Shown here piece by piece: positions 8,316 through 17,562 of a stretch of DNA of 64,000 nt (the first letter of the stretch is position 1; every line of letters starts with the position of its first letter). The notes below the pieces were generated by a model. That model was not told where the DNA came from. It was given only the letters and a program-made list of their open reading frames with translations, and did not search any database. The translations under genes were made by a program, and so were the position numbers. The DNA is from Glaciecola sp947496235 (GTDB lineage: Bacteria; Pseudomonadota; Gammaproteobacteria; Enterobacterales; Alteromonadaceae): the NCBI RefSeq assembly GCF_050306235.1, contig NZ_JBLWFH010000008.1:165607-229606 (forward strand), given 5' to 3'.

Positions 8316-8834
8316 TTGCAGGAGCAAGCGATAGCTACTCGTCTTCCCCCGATCATTGATGTTGAGGCTTCAGGGTTTGGTATAAACAGCTTTCCAATTG
8401 AAATTGGTGTCGTATTAGAAAATGGCAGTCGATTTTGTCGGCTTATTCGGCCATTTAATGATTGGGTACATTGGGATGATGAGGCCCAGAAAATTCACGG
8501 CATTTCTCAGTTAATGTTGGCTAAAAAGGGTGTGGACCCAGTCATTGTTTGTCATGAATTAAACCGTTTTGTCGGAAATCAAGTATTGTACTCTGACGCT
8601 TGGGTAGTGGATAACCCTTGGGTAAATACTTTGTTTTATCGCGCTGGTGTTCCCATGCAGTTTTCCATCAGCAGTTTGGAATTGATCCTCAAGGAACAAC
8701 AACTTGGCACTTGGGACAGGGACAAAGCGTTTGTGCTACGCAGAAGTGGCCTAAAAAGGCACAGAGCTAGCACTGATGCATGTATTATCCAACTTACCTA
8801 CGAGCGCAGCTTACAGCGCATGTTAAATACCTGA
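8316..8834 (+). CDS. DEDD-family 3'-5' exonuclease-like protein
   Basis: Predicted exonuclease of the DnaQ/DEDDh type: exo I motif IDVEASGFG supplies Asp and Glu, DAWVVDNPW matches exo II, and HRASTDA at the C-terminal side supplies the His and final Asp. The closest named relatives are short cytoplasmic RNase T/DnaQ-like proteins; the substrate is unknown. The only standard start is TTG 8316, but it overlaps the ribosome site AGGAG (8320-8324). That site lies six bases before an in-frame ATA (8331), so the real start may be ATA. Confidence 0.72.
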   Translation: MQEQAIATRLPPIIDVEASGFGINSFPIEIGVVLENGSRFCRLIRPFNDWVHWDDEAQKIHGISQLMLAKKGVDPVIVCHELNRFVGNQVLYSDAWVVDNPWVNTLFYRAGVPMQFSISSLELILKEQQLGTWDRDKAFVLRRSGLKRHRASTDACIIQLTYERSLQRMLNT

Positions 8835-8852
8835 AAGTTATAGGTAGCCTCA

Positions 8853-8870
8853 ATAACATACTGTTATACT
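8853..8870 (+). promoter_or_regulatory. Dyad overlapping a -10-like box before yadG
   Basis: ATAACA-TAC-TGTTAT (8853-8867) is a perfect inverted repeat overlapping TATACT (8865-8870), a good -10 element. No clear -35 is visible, which would suit a regulated promoter. The regulator is unknown. Confidence 0.35.
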
Positions 8871-8955
8871 ATCGATTCATCATGGCAGCTTTCACTTGCA
8901 TAGCAGCTTTTGGGCATTAGCAACTATCAAATCAATCAACATAAACAGGGTGTAA

Positions 8956-9885
8956 ATGAAAGCACTGGATATTAGAGCCTTAGAGAAAACTTATAAAGGC
9001 GGTGTACAGGCGTTAAAAGGAATCGACCTGTCAGTAGAACAAGGAGATTTTTTCGCACTTCTCGGTCCCAATGGTGCTGGAAAGTCAACCACAATAGGCA
9101 TTATCTGCTCCTTAGTGAACAAATCTAAAGGTCAAATTGAAGTATTTGAGAATGACTTTGAGCAACAAGAAGTAGCAGCTAAAAAATGCATAGGTTTAGT
9201 TCCCCAAGAATTTAACTTTAATCAGTTTGAAACCTTATTGCAGATAGTAGTGAATCAAGCGGGCTATTATGGTGTTCCTCGAAATATTGCCAAACAAAGA
9301 GCCGAGAAGTATTTAAAGCAGCTAGAACTTTGGGACAAGCGTAACGCTCGCGCTAGAGAATTATCTGGTGGTATGAAACGTCGACTGATGATTGCCCGCG
9401 CGCTTATGCATGAGCCTAAAATGCTGATTTTGGATGAGCCAACTGCCGGCGTAGATATTGAAGTAAGACGTTCAATGTGGTCGTTCTTGCGAGAAATAAA
9501 TCAGCAAGGTATCACCATTATTTTGACCACACATTACTTAGAAGAAGCTGAAATGCTTTGTCGAAACATCGCCATCATCGATAAAGGTGTGATTGTTGAA
9601 AATACCAGTATGAAGGCCTTGTTATCAACGCTAAACATTGAAACCTTCGTATTTGATATCGAAGGCGACGCGACCAATATTAGTATTCCGGAATTTGAAA
9701 CTCGTGCTATTGATGAGCACACACTAGAAGTTGATGTGCCGAAAACCAGTGGTCTGAATCCGGTTTTCAATAACTTTTCAGAGCAGAATGTAAAAGTCAT
9801 GAGTATGCGTAACAAAGCCAATCGATTAGAAGAATTATTTGTTCGCTTAGTTGAATCATCTAAAAAGCAGGAGGCAAGTGCGTGA
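8956..9885 (+). CDS. yadG: ABC transporter ATP-binding protein (YadG-type)
   Basis: ATPase of an ABC-2 type exporter. Walker A GPNGAGKST (about 37-45), Q-loop near LVPQEFNF, signature LSGGMKRR, Walker B MLILDEP and the switch His in LTTHYLEE are all present. At 309 residues it matches YadG, including the C-terminal extension of about 80 residues. It ends 4 bp inside the permease gene. The substrate of YadGH is not established; export of a lipid or drug-like compound is usually supposed. Confidence 0.88.
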   Translation: MKALDIRALEKTYKGGVQALKGIDLSVEQGDFFALLGPNGAGKSTTIGIICSLVNKSKGQIEVFENDFEQQEVAAKKCIGLVPQEFNFNQFETLLQIVVNQAGYYGVPRNIAKQRAEKYLKQLELWDKRNARARELSGGMKRRLMIARALMHEPKMLILDEPTAGVDIEVRRSMWSFLREINQQGITIILTTHYLEEAEMLCRNIAIIDKGVIVENTSMKALLSTLNIETFVFDIEGDATNISIPEFETRAIDEHTLEVDVPKTSGLNPVFNNFSEQNVKVMSMRNKANRLEELFVRLVESSKKQEASA

Positions 9886-10652
9886 ATAGTTTGAATTTTG
9901 TTGCATTACGCACTATCTGGATTAAAGAGTGTACAAGATTCTTACGGATCTGGGTGCAAACACTGGTTCCACCCGCAATTACTATGTCCTTGTACTTTGT
10001 TATTTTCGGTAGCTTGATTGGCAGTCGAATTGGAGAAATGGGCGGCAAGTCTTATATGGAATTTATTGTTCCAGGTTTGATAATGATGTCGATTATTACC
10101 AATTCCTATTCCAACGTATCGTCTTCATTTTTCAGCGCCAAATTTCAACGAAATATAGAAGAATTGATTGTTTCACCTGTGCCTACTTGGGTCATTATTT
10201 TTGGCTTCGTTGGTGGCGGTGTGGCTAGGGCTTTGTTAATTGGCATTATAGTCACCACGGTTTCTATGTTCTTTGTAGATGTGGAATTTCATAATGTATT
10301 GGTCATAGTGGTTACCTTGATTTTGACTTCCACCATGTTTGCGACTGCTGGGTTAATTAACGCTATTTATGCAAAAACCTTTGATGATATAAGTGTTATC
10401 CCCACGTTTGTGCTAACGCCTTTAACCTATCTTGGCGGTGTATTTTATTCCATTGATCTATTACCAAGCTTTTGGCAGACCATTAGCCAAGCGAATCCTA
10501 TTGTGTATATGGTAAATGGATTTAGATACGGCTTTTTGGGCGTGTCAGACGTGAACTATTTAGTTTCGATGGCGTTGTTGGTAATTTTTAATGTGGTGAT
10601 GTTTGCATTAGCCTATCGTCTATTGAGCAAGGGTGTGGGTATACGTTCCTAA
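9882..10652 (+). CDS. yadH: ABC-2 type permease (YadH-type)
   Basis: Membrane partner of the preceding ATPase, 256 residues with about six membrane helices and the ABC-2 hallmark LTPLTYLGGVFYSIDLLPSF near residue 185. Translation starts at GTG overlapping the stop of yadG, which implies coupled translation. Length and sequence match the YadH family. Confidence 0.88.
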   Translation: MNSLNFVALRTIWIKECTRFLRIWVQTLVPPAITMSLYFVIFGSLIGSRIGEMGGKSYMEFIVPGLIMMSIITNSYSNVSSSFFSAKFQRNIEELIVSPVPTWVIIFGFVGGGVARALLIGIIVTTVSMFFVDVEFHNVLVIVVTLILTSTMFATAGLINAIYAKTFDDISVIPTFVLTPLTYLGGVFYSIDLLPSFWQTISQANPIVYMVNGFRYGFLGVSDVNYLVSMALLVIFNVVMFALAYRLLSKGVGIRS

Positions 10653-10653
10653 T

Positions 10654-11334
10654 ATGCACAAAGTAAATCCAGTTACTAGCAATCAATCTTCAGTGCATGA
10701 GGATTTATCGTTTTATGTTGAACGTTACAAAACCGCCAATTTTAAACGTCCTTATGCACAGCATACGCTAGATGCATTTAAGCAAGTGGAAGATTGGTTA
10801 AATAACTGGTCAGGTGATGTGATTCTCGATGCTTGTTGCGGCGTTGGAGAAAGCACCGCAAAGCTGGCGGAACTTTATCCAAATAGTCGGATTATCGGAG
10901 TAGATAAGTCGGCCCACAGATTGTCTAAACATGATCATTATGCGGCAGAAACAGCAACAAACTATTTTGTTGTACAGGGGGATTTATTAGATTTTTGGCG
11001 GCTATTGTTAGAGGCGCAAAAATCTCATCCAGCGTGGAAAATAAGCCGACAATTTTTATTTTATCCAAATCCTTATCCAAAAAAATCTCAATTGAATAAG
11101 CGCTGGCATGCAGGCGTGATGTTGCCTTATATATTGCAGGTCTCGAAAAACATAGAAGTGCGGTCAAATTGGCGATTGTATTTAGAAGAGTTCAAAGCGG
11201 CATTGGCACTTTATGATATCTCGATGGAAATTCAAGAAGTCCAAGGGGAGCCAATAACGCCATTTGAGCGTAAATATTTACTGGATGGCCAAAGGTGCTG
11301 GCGAGCTTTTACGCTACTTGCTACCGAAAATTAA
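10654..11334 (+). CDS. TrmB-like SAM-dependent methyltransferase
   Basis: Class I methyltransferase. The SAM-binding loop is LDACCGVGEST (about residues 57-67) and the acidic strand end is IIGVDKS. The segment FYPNPYPKKSQLNKRWH mirrors the catalytic PDPWxKxxHxKRR block of tRNA (guanine-N7)-methyltransferase, and FERKYLLDGQ mirrors its C-terminal signature, but Asp is replaced by Asn in the PDP motif. It may be a TrmB paralogue with altered activity. ATG 10654 is preferred over an in-frame GTG at 10633 inside yadH, leaving a one-base gap to yadH and suggesting co-transcription. Confidence 0.7.
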   Translation: MHKVNPVTSNQSSVHEDLSFYVERYKTANFKRPYAQHTLDAFKQVEDWLNNWSGDVILDACCGVGESTAKLAELYPNSRIIGVDKSAHRLSKHDHYAAETATNYFVVQGDLLDFWRLLLEAQKSHPAWKISRQFLFYPNPYPKKSQLNKRWHAGVMLPYILQVSKNIEVRSNWRLYLEEFKAALALYDISMEIQEVQGEPITPFERKYLLDGQRCWRAFTLLATEN

Positions 11335-12026
11335 CTTAATCTATTCGATACAGACAAGAAAAAACCTTGGCCATACTGAATCTGCAAATCTGCCACAGCG
11401 TCTAGAATTTCTTGATCTTCAATATTTTCAGCAATTAAAAGTACATTGTAGGTTTCACAGTACTGCTGGATTTTTTCAATCGATATAAATTGCTGTTGTA
11501 TAGCAGGCGTTTTCAGCAATTCACCTCGTAGTTTTATAGCATTGATACCAGACGCTATGATAGCCAAGAGTTCGTTGCTACATTCAAACACGTCATCCAC
11601 CGTCACAAAAAGTTGGGGCAGGCGACGAACCAATTGCCCTAAAACTTGTGGATTGTTTTTTACCGCTGAATAAGGGATTTCAATTCCGCATAGGCCTTTA
11701 TCTACTTGGTTACAGATTTCAGTTACCGTTTCTAACACTAGATTATCATCCAAATCAGCGTCAAAAAGATTAATGTTCCAATGCATTTGTCTTGGACGAC
11801 AGAATGCGTTAGAACGCTCTACCATCAAACGAGTTAAAGCGGCAGTAATTTGTTCTCTGGCGATACAGGTAATTTCACCAGTTGGCATCCATGCATCATA
11901 TTGAGTTAAAGCTCGAGGGAAACATTCATAGCGTAATACTGACCCTGTGGATAGGTTATAGATAGGTTGAAAATAAGGCACAATATTATCTATATCGACT
12001 AATGGATGGTGAGAATGTGCTTGCAA
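11331..12026 (-). CDS. Degenerate EAL-domain protein
   Basis: 231 residues with the fold pattern of a cyclic-di-GMP phosphodiesterase: YFQPIYNLSTG at the start, WNINLF, INAIKLRGEL, IAENIED and QGFFLS at the end. The signature EAL is ECF (about 34-36), and the catalytic DDFG-type loop reads VDDVFECSNE, so several metal ligands are changed. It is probably catalytically inactive and works as a c-di-GMP or protein-binding regulator (inference). The 3' end overlaps the convergent methyltransferase gene by 4 bp. Confidence 0.75.
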   Translation of the reverse strand: MQAHSHHPLVDIDNIVPYFQPIYNLSTGSVLRYECFPRALTQYDAWMPTGEITCIAREQITAALTRLMVERSNAFCRPRQMHWNINLFDADLDDNLVLETVTEICNQVDKGLCGIEIPYSAVKNNPQVLGQLVRRLPQLFVTVDDVFECSNELLAIIASGINAIKLRGELLKTPAIQQQFISIEKIQQYCETYNVLLIAENIEDQEILDAVADLQIQYGQGFFLSVSNRLS

Positions 12027-12211
12027 TGTCTTATTCGCTTAAAAACTGAACTACTTATACTTCTTTATCAGTCAGATTCTTCCAGTCTTTAATAAATTGG
12101 TAAAAAAAGTGTCATAATTTGCGTTTTTTATAAACTCTTGGATGTAATGCGCTTGGTAATTTTTCAGAACTGCGTTAAAGTTCGGCTCTCGGGGCATCGG
12201 GAAAACCTATT

Positions 12212-13834
12212 TTGATAAAAGCAGAAGTTAGTTTAGAACATCTTTTCAAGGTATTTACTAAGCCTGAAAATGATGACTCTACACTCGCAAAAATTGAACG
12301 GCAACTGTCAGATAATCTATCAGATTTTCTGTCTCAGCACGTGGTGACAAAAAAGACCTCGTTGGAAGAGATCGAAAAGGATTTTAATGATCCTAGAATT
12401 CCTCAGGAGCCCGAATTCGTATCCAGCCATGCTGAAGTATTATTAGATAAGCTCGTAGCCCACAGTGTAAATACTTATTCTCCGACCTTTATCGGGCATA
12501 TGACATCTGCTCTACCTTACTTTCACTTACCATTATCTAAATTATTGGTAGGCCTAAATCAAAATTTGGTCAAAATTGAAACTTCTAAAGCCTTTACGCC
12601 TTTGGAAAGGCAAACGCTAGGCATGATTCATCACTTGATCTATGGAGAGAGTGATAAGTTTTATGAGAAATACTTACATAGTGCCAAACATTCTTTAGGC
12701 GCTTTTTGTTCGGGTGGCACCATAGCTAACATTACTGCACTTTGGGTCGCGAGGAATAAGATTCTTGGGCCTAAGGGAGTATTTAAAGGCGTATCGCAAC
12801 AAGGGCTGGTAAGCGCTTATCAACATTATGGTATCAAGAACTTGGGCGTGATGGCGTCAAAGCGAGGCCATTACTCGCTAGGAAAGGCAGTGGACGTACT
12901 TGGCATAGGTCGCCAAAATATGCTCTCGGTAGATAGTCCAAGATACATGCTGGAGCCAGAAACTGCATTAAAAGTAGGTAATGCATTTCAAGCTGAAGGT
13001 AATAAGCTTTTAGCTATCGTTGGTATTGCCGGTACAACAGAAACCGGTCACGTTGATCCTTTAGATGAGCTAGCTGATGTTGCTAAAGAGCTAGGTTGTT
13101 GGTTCCATGTTGATGCAGCTTGGGGTGGCGCAACCCTATTTTCACAGAAAAACCGTGATAAATTATCAGGCATAGAAGAGGCAGATTCAGTTACCATAGA
13201 TGCGCATAAACAAATGTACGTTCCTATGGGGGCGGGCATGGCGATTTTTAAAAATCCACACGATAGCAACGCTGTAAGGCACCATGCACAATACATATTG
13301 CGAGAAGGTTCTAAAGATTTAGGCGCCACCACCCTTGAAGGCTCCAGAAATGGAATGGCGATGATGCTGTATTCATCGATCCATATTTTCGGAAAAGGGG
13401 GATATGAGCTACTCATTGATCGCTCTATCGACCTTGCATTGAAATTTTCACAAATGATTAAACAAAGAGAAAATTTTGAGTTAGTCACTGAACCTAAACT
13501 CTCTATACTTACTTACCGACTTATTCCTGATGCCTTGCAGAATTTGGGTGAATTTGAAAATGAAACTCAAAAACGCATTAACAAACAAATCGACAGCCTG
13601 ACCGTAGCTGTGCAAAAACAGCAAAGGGAAGCGGGTAAGTCATTTGTTTCGCGAACGCGCATCGAAGTAGAAAAATACCACGATCACTCAATCACTGTTT
13701 TTCGTGTTGTATTAGCCAACCCATTGACTACCGAAGAAGACCTATCTGCAATTTTAGACGAACAATTAGCTATCGCTAAAAATCAACAAACTTGGCATAA
13801 ACTCGCCCACTGGCCTAAGTCAAAAATCGCATAA
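12212..13834 (+). CDS. panP: PLP-dependent aspartate 1-decarboxylase
   Basis: Group II pyridoxal-phosphate decarboxylase related to glutamate decarboxylase. In Vibrio, PanP makes beta-alanine from aspartate for pantothenate and CoA synthesis, replacing pyruvoyl PanD. Seen here are the cofactor-binding FCSGGTIANITALW, the HVDAAWGG strand and the Schiff-base lysine in TIDAHKQMYVPMG. At about 540 residues the length fits PanP. The start is TTG with GGGA upstream. PanP is common in Vibrio, Shewanella and Alteromonas. Confidence is high for the fold, good for the subgroup. Confidence 0.85.
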   Translation: MIKAEVSLEHLFKVFTKPENDDSTLAKIERQLSDNLSDFLSQHVVTKKTSLEEIEKDFNDPRIPQEPEFVSSHAEVLLDKLVAHSVNTYSPTFIGHMTSALPYFHLPLSKLLVGLNQNLVKIETSKAFTPLERQTLGMIHHLIYGESDKFYEKYLHSAKHSLGAFCSGGTIANITALWVARNKILGPKGVFKGVSQQGLVSAYQHYGIKNLGVMASKRGHYSLGKAVDVLGIGRQNMLSVDSPRYMLEPETALKVGNAFQAEGNKLLAIVGIAGTTETGHVDPLDELADVAKELGCWFHVDAAWGGATLFSQKNRDKLSGIEEADSVTIDAHKQMYVPMGAGMAIFKNPHDSNAVRHHAQYILREGSKDLGATTLEGSRNGMAMMLYSSIHIFGKGGYELLIDRSIDLALKFSQMIKQRENFELVTEPKLSILTYRLIPDALQNLGEFENETQKRINKQIDSLTVAVQKQQREAGKSFVSRTRIEVEKYHDHSITVFRVVLANPLTTEEDLSAILDEQLAIAKNQQTWHKLAHWPKSKIA

Positions 13835-13932
13835 ATTCAAGTTACACACATTTTCTGCAATAAAGTTGAATGGAATTTCAACCCAGTCCGGTCTTTTCAC
13901 AAAACAATACAATTAGCTGAAAAGAGTGTTTT

Positions 13933-14649
13933 ATGGATAAACTGCTTATTGTTGAAGATGATCTCGACATTGCAAATCTAGTAAAGGTAAACCTTAACGA
14001 ATTAGGCTTTGAACTAGACCACCGTGTAGATGGAATTAGCGGGCTAGATGCCGCTCTATCTCAGACATATTCATTAGTTATCCTTGATGTAATGCTTCCT
14101 AAAATGAACGGCTTGGATATTTGTCGCAAGATAAGGGATCAAAAGCCAGAACAAGCAATTTTAATGTTGACGGCAAAAAATTCGGAAACGGATAGGGTGC
14201 TTGGTTTAGAGTTAGGCGCTGACGACTATATGGCCAAACCATTCAGTGTAAGAGAGTTGCAAGCTAGGGTTAGAGCCCTACTAAGACGTGCTGATTTGGT
14301 GCGTCAAAATCAACGAGTACTTGTTGATAATTCCAATAGTCTTATTTGTGGCGACTTGGTTGTAGACCGACGAACCCGAACCGTCGCTAAATCAGGAAAA
14401 TGTATAGAGCTCACTGCAACAGAATTCGATCTCTTGTTTCATTTAATGCAACACCCAAATCAGGTGTTTAGTCGCAGTCAACTACTAGAATCCGTGTGGG
14501 GTTATCAGCATTGCGGGTATGAACACACGGTCAACTCTCACATCAACAGGCTAAGGTCTAAATTAGAAAAAGATGCGACAAATCCTGACTATGTACAAAC
14601 AGTTTGGGGCGTAGGCTACAAATTTAATCAGGCCTCTGTGGTGCATTAG
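13933..14649 (+). CDS. OmpR-family response regulator
   Basis: Receiver domain with acidic pocket EDD near the start, phospho-acceptor Asp in LVILDVMLPKMNG and Lys in MAKPFS, followed by a winged-helix DNA-binding domain ending VQTVWGVGYKF. AAGAG precedes the ATG. The stop codon lies one base before the sensor kinase gene. The stimulus cannot be named from sequence. Confidence 0.9.
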   Translation: MDKLLIVEDDLDIANLVKVNLNELGFELDHRVDGISGLDAALSQTYSLVILDVMLPKMNGLDICRKIRDQKPEQAILMLTAKNSETDRVLGLELGADDYMAKPFSVRELQARVRALLRRADLVRQNQRVLVDNSNSLICGDLVVDRRTRTVAKSGKCIELTATEFDLLFHLMQHPNQVFSRSQLLESVWGYQHCGYEHTVNSHINRLRSKLEKDATNPDYVQTVWGVGYKFNQASVVH

Positions 14650-14650
14650 A

Positions 14651-16144
14651 ATGTGGTTTCCTAAGCTCTGCTTTTACCAAAGATTAGCAATTTCATTAGT
14701 AGCGGGTTTTTTCACCATCATTGCCGTGCTTACTATTTATTCAACCTATTTGCAGCAAAGTATGCAGCATGAAGCTGAACAAAGATTGCACTTAGGTTTG
14801 GCTGAGCATTTAGTGTCAGATAACCCTATTTTGAAAGAAGGGGTGTATGATTACAAAGCGTTAAACAAATTGTTTCATACATTGATGTTGCTTGGGCCAA
14901 ATTTTGAATTCTATTTCCTTGATCCTCAAGGAAACCTACTTACCTATTCAGCAAAAGCAAATGAGATTGTTCGCAAACAGGTGGATGTCACACCAATTAA
15001 TGTAATGCTATCTGGTGGTAAAAGCTTCCCTAATTATGGTGATGATCCTAAAGACATAGATAAGCAAAAAATATTTTCAGTAGCCCCCGTTTACAACGAT
15101 GATAGTTTGCAAGGGTATTTGTACATTATCATTGGTGGGGCACAGTACGATTCGATTACCGATAGCATTAAATCCAGTAAGGGAGTTCAACAATACATTT
15201 TGATAGTCTTAGCGGGCTTAATATTCTTGATGTTTGTGTTATTGGTGCTGTTTAAATTTTTCACCGCTCCGTTGAAAAAACTGAGTGATGATATGGACAG
15301 ATTTCGCGGGGCTGGTTTTGATATAAAAAATGCGAAGATTACCTTATTACCTTGGCGCAACGACTCTCGCAATGAAGTTCAGCGTTTAGGTTACTCATTT
15401 AATGAAATGTTGCGGCACATCGACAAACAATGGCAGCAAATTAAACTTAATGACTTACAACGACGAACGCTTCTCGCGGATTTGAGTCATGATTTACGCA
15501 CCCCATTGGCCAATATGCAAGGTTATATGGAGACCTTGTGCATCAATGATAGTCAATTGACCAGTGAGCAGCGAGATGAGTTTTTTGGCATTTGTACGCG
15601 CAATTTGCATAATTTGAAGCGGCTAATCGATCAAATTTTTGAGTTAGCTTATCTTGAGGGAGGCCATGTAAATTTGAAAATGGAACCTTGCTTGTTAGCT
15701 GAGTTATTACATGACATTGCAGCTAAATTTAATTTACAAGCTAATGCCAAAGATATAGGGCTGACGGTAGATATTCAAACGCCTAATGCCTACGTTAAAG
15801 CAGATATAGAGAAGCTAGAACGAGTGCTAACAAACCTCATTGATAATGCTATTCGACACACACCTGCAGGAGGCTCAATTCAACTGCAAATTAAAGAAGC
15901 CAACGACAAACTTGTGGTCAGTGTGAGGGATTCTGGAATCGGTATTGCTGCGGAGGAATTAGAGCATATATTTGTTGCACGTTACCAAGCAACCAATAGT
16001 CAAAAAGGGACGAAAACCCATGTAGGATTGGGGTTAGCAATTAGTCAAAAACTCATTGCATTATTTGATTCTACGCTTGAAGTAACGTCCGAAATAGGTA
16101 AAGGGACTAGCTTTAGCTTTACTCTTCAGCAAGCTAAAGCTTAG
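14651..16144 (+). CDS. HAMP-domain sensor histidine kinase
   Basis: Membrane sensor partner of the preceding regulator. Two membrane helices (about 10-32 and 180-202) flank a periplasmic domain of about 145 residues with no recognised fold. A HAMP linker follows, then HisKA with SHDLRTPLANMQGYMETL and an ATPase domain with N-box LIDNAIRH and G-boxes DSGIGI and GLGLAISQ. All catalytic motifs are intact. Confidence 0.9.
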   Translation: MWFPKLCFYQRLAISLVAGFFTIIAVLTIYSTYLQQSMQHEAEQRLHLGLAEHLVSDNPILKEGVYDYKALNKLFHTLMLLGPNFEFYFLDPQGNLLTYSAKANEIVRKQVDVTPINVMLSGGKSFPNYGDDPKDIDKQKIFSVAPVYNDDSLQGYLYIIIGGAQYDSITDSIKSSKGVQQYILIVLAGLIFLMFVLLVLFKFFTAPLKKLSDDMDRFRGAGFDIKNAKITLLPWRNDSRNEVQRLGYSFNEMLRHIDKQWQQIKLNDLQRRTLLADLSHDLRTPLANMQGYMETLCINDSQLTSEQRDEFFGICTRNLHNLKRLIDQIFELAYLEGGHVNLKMEPCLLAELLHDIAAKFNLQANAKDIGLTVDIQTPNAYVKADIEKLERVLTNLIDNAIRHTPAGGSIQLQIKEANDKLVVSVRDSGIGIAAEELEHIFVARYQATNSQKGTKTHVGLGLAISQKLIALFDSTLEVTSEIGKGTSFSFTLQQAKA

Positions 16145-16149
16145 TACGC

Positions 16150-17562
16150 CTAATCATCGTCAAAATTTAATTCTTTAAGCTTTCGAGTTAACGTATTTCG
16201 GCCCCAACCTAAACGTTTGGCTGCCTCTTGTTTATGTCCACGGGTATGTTTAAGTGCTCGACTTAACAAGATCTTTTCAAAATCATATTGAGCTGTGTCT
16301 AGAATATCGTTCTTACCCGCTAATAATTGTTTGTCAGCCCATTGAGAAAGTAAAATCGTCCAATCATCACTTTCTGCAGCCTGTTTTACCTGCACGCCAG
16401 AAACGTTTAATTCTGGTGGTAGGTCATCGATTAAAATTTCTTGACCACTGGCCATCACAGTCAACCAGCGACAAGTGTTTTCTAGTTGCCTTACATTACC
16501 CGGCCAAGCGACTTCCATTAGCCTATCAGCTGCCGCCTTAGATAACTGTTTGCTTTCAACGCCTAATTCTTTAGAGGCCTTGTTTAAAAAATGTCGGGCC
16601 AATAATGGTATATCTTCTCTTCGTTCATGCAGACTAGGTAAGTGTATTTTTATTACGTTTAGTCTGTGGTACAAATCTTCTCTGAACTTGCCTTCTGCGA
16701 CTCGCTGTTCCAAGTTCTGGTGAGTGGCAGCGATAATTCTTACATCTACTTTTACCGGTTGATGACCACCGACCCGATAGAATTGTCCATCGGCCAAAAC
16801 CCGCAATAATCGTGTTTGTACGTCTATTGGCATATCACCTATTTCATCAAGGAATAAGGTACCGCCATCGGCTTGTTCAAAACGCCCTTGGCGGCTATTT
16901 TGTGCCCCAGTAAAGGCGCCTTTTTCATGCCCAAACAGCTCTGATTCAATTAATTCTGTCGGTATTGCCGCCATGTTTAACGGCACGAAGGTTTTATTTG
17001 CTCGCGGACTGTGTTTGTGCAGTGCTTGTGCAACTAATTCTTTACCTGTACCCGATTGGCCATTAATCAATACGCTAATAGAAGAGCGCGAAAGTCTTCC
17101 AACGGCCCTAAATACTTCCTGCATTGCCGGCGCTTCACCAATGATTTCTGTACTGTTTGTTAGGGTATCTTGTTGTTTTAACTGACTTGTTTCACGGGCA
17201 TGTTCAATGGCTCGTTTGGTGAGTGAAACAGCTTCATCAATATCAAAGGGTTTAGGTAAATATTCGTAAGCGCCACCTTTGTACGCTTTTACTGCGCTAT
17301 CTAAATCAGAATGTGCTGTCATTATGATAATAGGGAGATCAGGAAAGTGTTGATGGATCTCGTCCAACAGCGTCATACCATCCATTTGCGGCATTCTGAC
17401 ATCGGAAATGATGACTTGTGGAGCATTGCCACTGTGAATTTGAAGTAATAGATCTTCAGGGTTAGAAAAGCTTAAACACCCGATGTCGGCAGATTTAAAT
17501 GCCTTCTCTAATACCCATCTAATGGAGCTATCATCGTCCACTATCCATACTGGCTCATTCAT
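16150..17562 (-). CDS. ntrC: Nitrogen regulation response regulator NtrC
   Basis: Sigma54-dependent activator of nitrogen-assimilation genes (also called glnG). Order: receiver with phospho-acceptor Asp54 in ISDVRMP, AAA+ domain with Walker A GQSGTGKE and the sigma54-contacting loop GAFTGA, and a Fis-type helix-turn-helix at the C terminus (AAKRLGWGRNTLTRKL). 470 residues is normal. The start overlaps the end of ntrB by 8 bp. It very likely acts on the sites described at 21084-21133 upstream of glnA. Confidence 0.95.
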   Translation of the reverse strand: MNEPVWIVDDDSSIRWVLEKAFKSADIGCLSFSNPEDLLLQIHSGNAPQVIISDVRMPQMDGMTLLDEIHQHFPDLPIIIMTAHSDLDSAVKAYKGGAYEYLPKPFDIDEAVSLTKRAIEHARETSQLKQQDTLTNSTEIIGEAPAMQEVFRAVGRLSRSSISVLINGQSGTGKELVAQALHKHSPRANKTFVPLNMAAIPTELIESELFGHEKGAFTGAQNSRQGRFEQADGGTLFLDEIGDMPIDVQTRLLRVLADGQFYRVGGHQPVKVDVRIIAATHQNLEQRVAEGKFREDLYHRLNVIKIHLPSLHERREDIPLLARHFLNKASKELGVESKQLSKAAADRLMEVAWPGNVRQLENTCRWLTVMASGQEILIDDLPPELNVSGVQVKQAAESDDWTILLSQWADKQLLAGKNDILDTAQYDFEKILLSRALKHTRGHKQEAAKRLGWGRNTLTRKLKELNFDDD

